Positions 59,221 through 64,000 of a DNA stretch of 64,000 bases are shown one piece after another. The translations under genes were made by a program, and so were the position numbers. This DNA comes from Polynucleobacter sp. MWH-Loch1C5. GTDB taxonomy: Bacteria; Pseudomonadota; Gammaproteobacteria; Burkholderiales; Burkholderiaceae. The stretch covers positions 682,001-746,000 of the forward strand of contig NZ_JACVPR010000001.1 of the NCBI RefSeq assembly GCF_018881775.1, read 5' to 3'. The notes under the pieces are model-generated. The model did no database searches. It was not told the origin of the DNA and was given only the letters and a program-made list of their open reading frames with translations. The first letter of the stretch is position 1. Each line of letters opens with the position of its first letter.

Positions 59221-59826
59221 TTAGCCCTGCTCACGTTTTAACCAGTGCTCCTGTTGTTGAATGAGCAACTGCAAGACATGGGCATCAATGTGTTTGAGCA
59301 TGGCAGCACCACACCATTGCTGTGGCTTTAACCACAACTCTTCACCCTGACAGATCAACAGCGCCCTGCGCTCCCCCGCCAGATCCTGATAAGCCAAATA
59401 ACGTATGGTCGATAAGGGGTTATCGGGGGCATGCGCTTCGGCTGTCTCAGCATCGGGGCTTAAGGCTAAATCTTGAACAGCCACTAATTGCGGAGTATTT
59501 GTCTGATCATGCTTCAACTCATTGAGAGTTTGAATAATTTCTTGCTTCAGTGATGGCCTTGACTCCAAATTTACCACCCGGTTCTGCAAGAAGAATAAAT
59601 AAGCTGTTTGCATCGCGATCAAGAAATACGGCAAACCAAGCTGCCATCCACGAGGTAGCGATGATCTCAAAAATTGATGTCCCGACTGTTTCCAGATGGA
59701 TTGGAATATATGCATGATGCGTGAGCCCTGGTCAGATCTCGAGCTAACCCTATCGGCTCGTGAAATCTGACGCTCTTTGTATTTGAAATCTTGGATTGAT
59801 TGTTCGTCGATGAGTCTTTTAAACAT
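59221..59826 (-). CDS. Bitopic membrane protein, possibly PilP/GspC-like
   Basis: 201 residues: a basic cytoplasmic N-terminus (about 1-60), one membrane helix (LPYFLIAMQTAYLFFLQ, about 68-84), a short coiled segment, a low-complexity linker (about 115-140) and a compact C-terminal domain. That domain (PLSTIRYLAYQD, ERRALLICQGEELWLKPQQW, MLKHIDAHVLQLLIQ) follows the pattern of the HR domain of PilP and GspC, which binds secretin N0. The likeness is by eye only. It is coupled to the secretin gene (2-bp gap) and takes the place of pilMNOP. Confidence 0.65.
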   Translation of the reverse strand: MFKRLIDEQSIQDFKYKERQISRADRVSSRSDQGSRIMHIFQSIWKQSGHQFLRSSLPRGWQLGLPYFLIAMQTAYLFFLQNRVVNLESRPSLKQEIIQTLNELKHDQTNTPQLVAVQDLALSPDAETAEAHAPDNPLSTIRYLAYQDLAGERRALLICQGEELWLKPQQWCGAAMLKHIDAHVLQLLIQQQEHWLKREQG

Positions 59827-59943
59827 AGGCCTATTGTGCCCAGCCAGGCTCTTTGTATGGAACTTGCAACTTACTGATTTTATTGATGGAAATAGCTGAT
59901 TTTTTTGTAGTCCTCATTTATAAAAATAGGGGTATTGAGACCC

Positions 59944-59949
59944 TATAAT
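59944..59949 (+). promoter_or_regulatory. -10 element of ponA, possible leaderless start
   Basis: A perfect TATAAT ends 6 nt before the ATG at 59956, so transcription should begin at or next to the start codon. No Shine-Dalgarno sequence is suitably placed, and no -35 box is clear. Confidence 0.45.
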
Positions 59950-59955
59950 GATCAT

Positions 59956-62265
59956 ATGAGTGATTCACGTAGACCGATTCGCCCCCAGTCTCGCATCAAA
60001 GACTTGAGTGCCACACGAAAACCCAAAAAACCTTTGGGTGAGTACTTCATTCGCTGGGGATTATTTTTAGGCAGTGCCGGTCTGATCCTCTTGGCTCTGA
60101 TTGTGGCCTATGCCTTTATTGTGGCTAGACCCAACCTTCCCGATCTAGAAACCATTACTGACTACAAACCAAAAGTTCCACTACGTATCTATACCGCTGA
60201 TAAGGTTTTGATTGGTGAATTTGGTGAAGAACGCCGCAATGTAGTGTCGATTCAAGAAATCCCTGCCTATCTTAAGAATGCTGTGATTGCAATCGAAGAT
60301 GAGCGCTTTTATGAACATGGTGGTGTTGACTATTGGGGTGTGGCGCGCGCTACGCTGGCCAACCTCAAAGGCAGCCTCTCTCAAGGCGCTTCCACCATCA
60401 CGATGCAGGTGGCTCGTAACTTTTTCCTCACTAACGAAAAGTCCTTTAGTCGCAAGATATACGAAGTGCTTTTGGCTTGGAAAATCGAAGCCAATTTAAG
60501 CAAAGAGCAAATTCTTGAGCTGTACATGAACCAGATCTTTTTGGGTCAACGCTCTTATGGCTTTGCCAGCGCCGCACAGATTTACTTCGGCAAAGATATA
60601 CGGACGATTTCTATTGCAGAAGCAGCCATGTTGGCAGGCTTACCGAAAGCGCCATCTGCTTATAACCCTGTTGTGAATTATCGCCGCGCCAAAATTCGCC
60701 AGGAATATATCTTGCAACGTATGCGTGATTTAAAGATGATCACGCCCTCTCAATATGAATCAGCCAAGATGGAAATCTTGCATGTCCGTGGCATTGGCAA
60801 GGAATTTGTCACCAAAGCGGACTTTGCCACTGAAATGGTCAGACAATTACTTTATAGCGAGTATGGGGATACGATCTATAGCCAAGGGATGACAGTCATT
60901 ACAACGATTCGTCGTGCCGAACAAGATGCTGCCTATTCAGCAGTTCGTAAAGGCATCATGGACTACGAATTACGCCACAAGTATCGCGGTCCTGAAGGTT
61001 ATATTAAGCTTCCTGAAAAAGAAGTGGATCGTCAGCGCGCTATCGATATTGCTTTAAGTGACCACCCTAGCAATGATGATTTGCTATCTGGGGTTGTGAT
61101 TGAGGCGCAACCAAAAATGATTCAAGTAGTCATCTCAACTGGTGAGACGGTCACTATTAAAGGTGATGATCTCAAGCTAGGCGCCATTGCCTTAACAGAC
61201 AAAGCTTCGTCCAAACAGCAAATCAGACCGGGTGCAATTGTGCGCGTTCTGCCGGTAGAGGGTCGCTATGTCTTGGCCCAAATGCCACAAATCGAAGCAG
61301 CTTTTGTAGCGCTCGACACACAAGATGGTGGCATTCGTGCACTAGTGGGTGGTTTTGACTTTAGTAAGAATAAATTCAATCACGTCTCACAAGCACAACG
61401 TCAACCTGGCTCTTCGTTTAAACCATTTGTATATGCCGCTGCTATTGAAAAAGGTTTGATGCCCAATTCATTAGTGAACGATGCACCTCTGTCGATTAGT
61501 GGTTTAGAAACTGGAGGGCAATTATGGGAGCCCAAAAACTACGACGGTAAATTTGAAGGTCGCATGACAGTCCGTAATGCGATGGCCAAATCTAAAAACC
61601 TAGCTTCAGTTCGCATCATTCGTAAAGTTTCTCCACGCTATACCCAAGACTATATTCAGCGCTTTGGCTTTGAGGCTGAAAAACATCCCGCTTATCTCAC
61701 CATGGCTTTAGGTGCAGGCTCTGTGACTCCACTACAAATGGCTACAGGTTATGCGGTCTTCGCTAACGGTGGGTTTAGGGTAGAGCCTTACTTAATTAGC
61801 AAGGTGATTGATAGCAAAGGTAATGTTTTATTTGAAGCACAACCAACGCGCTCAGGCGACCCATCCATTCGGGTGCTTGATGCTAGAACTGCATTTGTCA
61901 TGGATAGCCTGCTCTTAGAAGTGACCAAATCGGGAACTGCTGCTAGTGCTAGACCTGCTTTATCAAGAAGCGATATAGCGGGCAAAACAGGAACCACCAA
62001 TGACTCTATGGATGCTTGGTTCGCAGGCTATCACCCCAGCGTTGTGGCCGTATCATGGTTAGGTTTTGATAAGCCCAAGAGCTTGGGTGATCGAGAAACC
62101 GGTGGCGGCCTAGCCTTACCTGTATGGGTACGTTATATGCAAACTGCGCTGCGAGGTGTGCCAGAGGCTGACCGCCGTCCACCTCCTGGAGTAGTTCAAA
62201 GAGATGGTGACTGGGTAATACCTGAGTTCATATCATTCTTTGGTGGCATGCAAAATCTTGACTAG
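59956..62265 (+). CDS. mrcA: Class A penicillin-binding protein 1A
   Basis: Bifunctional peptidoglycan synthase (also called ponA). The 769 residues from the ATG at 59956 have a basic cytoplasmic tail, one membrane helix (about 40-62), the GT51 transglycosylase domain (EDERFYEHGGVDYWG, QGASTITMQVARNFF), an OB-like insert and the transpeptidase domain with the active-site Ser in PGSSFKPF (SxxK), SKN and KTGTT. A TTG at 59935 would add seven residues but overlaps the -10 element. In Burkholderiales it diverges from pilMNOPQ, as it does here from the reduced version. Confidence 0.95.
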   Translation: MSDSRRPIRPQSRIKDLSATRKPKKPLGEYFIRWGLFLGSAGLILLALIVAYAFIVARPNLPDLETITDYKPKVPLRIYTADKVLIGEFGEERRNVVSIQEIPAYLKNAVIAIEDERFYEHGGVDYWGVARATLANLKGSLSQGASTITMQVARNFFLTNEKSFSRKIYEVLLAWKIEANLSKEQILELYMNQIFLGQRSYGFASAAQIYFGKDIRTISIAEAAMLAGLPKAPSAYNPVVNYRRAKIRQEYILQRMRDLKMITPSQYESAKMEILHVRGIGKEFVTKADFATEMVRQLLYSEYGDTIYSQGMTVITTIRRAEQDAAYSAVRKGIMDYELRHKYRGPEGYIKLPEKEVDRQRAIDIALSDHPSNDDLLSGVVIEAQPKMIQVVISTGETVTIKGDDLKLGAIALTDKASSKQQIRPGAIVRVLPVEGRYVLAQMPQIEAAFVALDTQDGGIRALVGGFDFSKNKFNHVSQAQRQPGSSFKPFVYAAAIEKGLMPNSLVNDAPLSISGLETGGQLWEPKNYDGKFEGRMTVRNAMAKSKNLASVRIIRKVSPRYTQDYIQRFGFEAEKHPAYLTMALGAGSVTPLQMATGYAVFANGGFRVEPYLISKVIDSKGNVLFEAQPTRSGDPSIRVLDARTAFVMDSLLLEVTKSGTAASARPALSRSDIAGKTGTTNDSMDAWFAGYHPSVVAVSWLGFDKPKSLGDRETGGGLALPVWVRYMQTALRGVPEADRRPPPGVVQRDGDWVIPEFISFFGGMQNLD

Positions 62266-62619
62266 TTAAGTCAAACTAATCTTGATAGTCACCCCGGCTT
62301 GCTTCGAAGCAAAGCGGTTGAGATCAGCAAATAGATCCTGACCCGTTTTAGTATCCGACCATTGAGGCTGATCTAGGGTGCCAGTAAAGCGGTAATGAAA
62401 ACCGCCTTCTTTGGCCGCTACCCAAATTTCCTGTAGGGGTGGCTGTGTGTTGACCACAATGACACTCTTATCTTCAAACTGAATGTTGACCACATTGCCA
62501 CCTTGACGAGCAATATCCAAATCTAAATCTTGCTCCTGAAAGGCATTTTCTAGAGATGCTTCGATCGCTCGTAGAGTTTTTTCTGCTACGGCTCTAAAGT
62601 CTTTTTCACTAAGTTGCAT
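62266..62619 (-). CDS. cyaY: Frataxin homologue CyaY
   Basis: An iron-binding regulator of iron-sulfur cluster assembly. The 117 residues include the acidic helix with ENAFQEQDLDLDIARQGGNVVNIQFEDKSVIVVNTQPPLQEIWVAAKEGGFHY, the CyaY core. GGAGACC precedes the ATG. It abuts ponA with no gap and diverges from lptM-lysA; the cyaY-lptM-lysA group is widely conserved. Confidence 0.94.
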   Translation of the reverse strand: MQLSEKDFRAVAEKTLRAIEASLENAFQEQDLDLDIARQGGNVVNIQFEDKSVIVVNTQPPLQEIWVAAKEGGFHYRFTGTLDQPQWSDTKTGQDLFADLNRFASKQAGVTIKISLT

Positions 62620-62716
62620 ATATAGGTCTCCAGATTCATTCTTCTTGCTCGGCAGACTGATGACTGCAGGTCTGCACTATACTGAGCTGATTGCAAATCG
62701 CTTTTAAACTATTGGT

Positions 62717-62884
62717 ATGAAGACTATTTTAGCGAGGTCCTTGGTTTTATGTGCTGCGATATCCCTGCTCGCTTGTGGGATACGAGGCCCCTTAGTTTTG
62801 GCTCCCAAACCCGCAGAGCCCACCCCTCCTAGTAAAGCAGAACCCAAAGAGAAACAATGGCCGCCTCAGAAAGAAAAGCAATGA
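62717..62884 (+). CDS. lptM: Small lipoprotein LptM (YifL)
   Basis: A 55-residue lipoprotein reading MKTILARSLVLCAAISLLAC, then GIRGPLVLAPK. The lipobox LLAC with Cys20 and the CGxRGPL motif identify LptM, which in E. coli helps assemble the LptDE lipopolysaccharide translocon. A Pro- and Lys-rich tail follows. It ends with an ATGA overlap with lysA. The gene is short but the motif and position leave little doubt. Confidence 0.88.
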   Translation: MKTILARSLVLCAAISLLACGIRGPLVLAPKPAEPTPPSKAEPKEKQWPPQKEKQ

Positions 62885-64000
62885 ATATCACCCCCTCACT
62901 CAATGGTTTTTCACAACAAGATGGGGTTTGGTATGCCGAAGGTATTCGCTTAAGCGATCTAGCACAGCGCTTTGGCACCCCGACTTATGTGTATAGCAAA
63001 AAGGCCTTAACAGACGCTTTTAGCGCTTATGAAAAAGCATGTCACAAAAATGGTCGGCGTCGCGCTCGAGTGCACTATGCGATGAAAGCCAATAGCAATA
63101 TCGCAATTTTGAATTTATTTGCTCAATTAGGCGCTGGTTTTGACATCGTATCTGGCGGCGAACTCGCTCGCGTGATAGCCGCCAAAGGCAATCCCGCACA
63201 TGTGGTCTTCTCTGGTGTGGGTAAAACCGAACATGAAATGGCAGATGCCTTAAATGCAGGTATCAAATGCTTTAATGTTGAATCGATTCCTGAGCTCACT
63301 CGTCTTAATGAAGTAGCAAAGCGCTTGAACAAAAAAGCAGCTATCTCATTGCGCGTCAATCCTGATGTGGATGCTAAAACCCATCCTTATATTTCTACAG
63401 GCCTTAAGGGTAATAAATTTGGCATCGCTTACGATGATGTCTTGCCCACCTACCTTGCAGCCAAACAAATGACTCATTGTGAAATCGTAGGTATTGACTG
63501 TCATATCGGCTCACAAATTACAGAGATTAACCCTTACCTAGATGCCCTTGATCGCGTCTTACTACTGATTGAACAACTTAAATCTCAAGGCATCACTATT
63601 CAGCACTTAGACATTGGTGGTGGCTTAGGCATTTGTTACACCGATGAAACCCCGCCAGACATCACGGCTTTTGCCAATACCTTACTCGATCATATTGAAC
63701 AAGAAGGTTTTGGTCATTTAGAGATTCTTTTTGAGCCAGGACGTTCACTCGTGGGAAATGCTGGGGTTCTACTGACTCAAGTTGAATTCTTAAAACCTGG
63801 CGAAACCAAGAATTTCTGTATCGTCGATGCCGCCATGAATGATTTAATGCGCCCAGCGATGTATGAGGCTTACCATGCCATCGTGGCTTGCGAGAGTAAT
63901 CCCAATGCACCACAAGCGACTTACGATGTCGTGGGCCCTATTTGCGAGTCCGGTGACTGGTTAGGTCGCGATCGCGCTCTGCAAGTAAGTCCTGGTGATT
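62881..64000 (+). CDS. lysA: Diaminopimelate decarboxylase (N-terminal part)
   Basis: Decarboxylates meso-diaminopimelate to lysine. The frame from the ATG at 62881 runs 373 codons to the window edge without a stop. It has the PLP lysine in HYAMKANSN, GAGFDIVSGGEL, HIGSQI, LDIGGGLGI, FEPGRSLVG and the substrate Cys in GPICESGD. About 45 C-terminal residues would lie beyond the window. Its ATG overlaps the lptM stop, so the two are coupled. Confidence 0.96.
   Translation, partial: MNITPSLNGFSQQDGVWYAEGIRLSDLAQRFGTPTYVYSKKALTDAFSAYEKACHKNGRRRARVHYAMKANSNIAILNLFAQLGAGFDIVSGGELARVIAAKGNPAHVVFSGVGKTEHEMADALNAGIKCFNVESIPELTRLNEVAKRLNKKAAISLRVNPDVDAKTHPYISTGLKGNKFGIAYDDVLPTYLAAKQMTHCEIVGIDCHIGSQITEINPYLDALDRVLLLIEQLKSQGITIQHLDIGGGLGICYTDETPPDITAFANTLLDHIEQEGFGHLEILFEPGRSLVGNAGVLLTQVEFLKPGETKNFCIVDAAMNDLMRPAMYEAYHAIVACESNPNAPQATYDVVGPICESGDWLGRDRALQVSPGD

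Noticed and set aside
58166..59826. pilQ broken by a frameshift, with the upstream gene as its N-terminal half
   Set aside because: The shortened secretin has its own signal peptide and start, and the upstream product has a membrane helix and no AMIN or N1 likeness.

Overview
The window looks like chromosomal core from a betaproteobacterium of the Burkholderiaceae, most like Polynucleobacter or a close freshwater relative. Three things suggest this: the moderate G+C content; conserved Burkholderiales blocks (trpEGDC-ung, hemA-prfA-prmC-grxD, petABC-sspAB, the his/tat block behind murA, mla behind gltBD, and pilQ-aroK-aroB-dgt); and the style of the proteins (phasin, Gram-negative porin_4-type porin, short-form HisG). 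There is no prophage, integrative element, rRNA or CRISPR array. The only mobile-element relative is one degenerate REP-associated transposase gene.

Layout. 1-4.9 kb: the 5' end of apaG, then rpe and trpE-trpG-trpD-trpC on the plus strand. 4.9-9.6 kb: ung, an M61 peptidase, dsbC and a ubiquinone-type FAD hydroxylase on the minus strand. 9.6-16 kb: ychF, a small membrane protein, hemA-prfA-prmC, grxD and rmuC. 16-21.1 kb: phasin with a probable PhaR-type operator, an intergenic palindrome array, tRNA-Thr, and sspB-sspA-petC-petB-petA (read from petA to the tRNA). 21.4-23.6 kb: a Nif3-like gene and a DegQ/DegS-like protease. 23.6-30.2 kb: surface and uptake genes, namely ompW with two FNR-like boxes, gltIJKL, a FadL-family protein and a porin. 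30.4-32.2 kb: an unassigned Sel1/TPR-like protein and a long T-rich tract. 32.2-42.6 kb: ibaG, murA, hisG, hisD, (hisC inverted), hisB-H-A-F-I-E, hinT and tatABC. 42.7-48.2 kb: the mlaFEDACB phospholipid transport system followed by an ABC-2 exporter. 48.2-54.5 kb: gltBD. 54.7-59.8 kb: degenerate RAYT, dgt, aroB, aroK, a shortened secretin and a small membrane protein. 59.9-64 kb: ponA, cyaY, lptM and the start of lysA.

The genes serve amino-acid synthesis (Trp, His, Glu, shikimate, Lys), envelope building and maintenance (MurA, PBP1, Mla, Tat, porins) and respiration (bc1 complex, whose Rieske subunit carries a twin-arginine signal that the TatABC encoded here would read).

The most interesting points are four. 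(1) The usual pilMNOPQ locus between ponA and aroK is reduced to a secretin that appears to lack its N1 domain, plus one bitopic protein whose C-terminus resembles a PilP/GspC HR domain. (2) An intact RAYT gene has lost its HUH metal-binding motif and keeps REP-like inverted repeats beside it. (3) hisC is inverted inside an otherwise collinear his operon and looks like a different HisC subtype. (4) Several genes have a -10-like hexamer exactly 6 nt before ATG and no Shine-Dalgarno sequence, suggesting leaderless transcripts.
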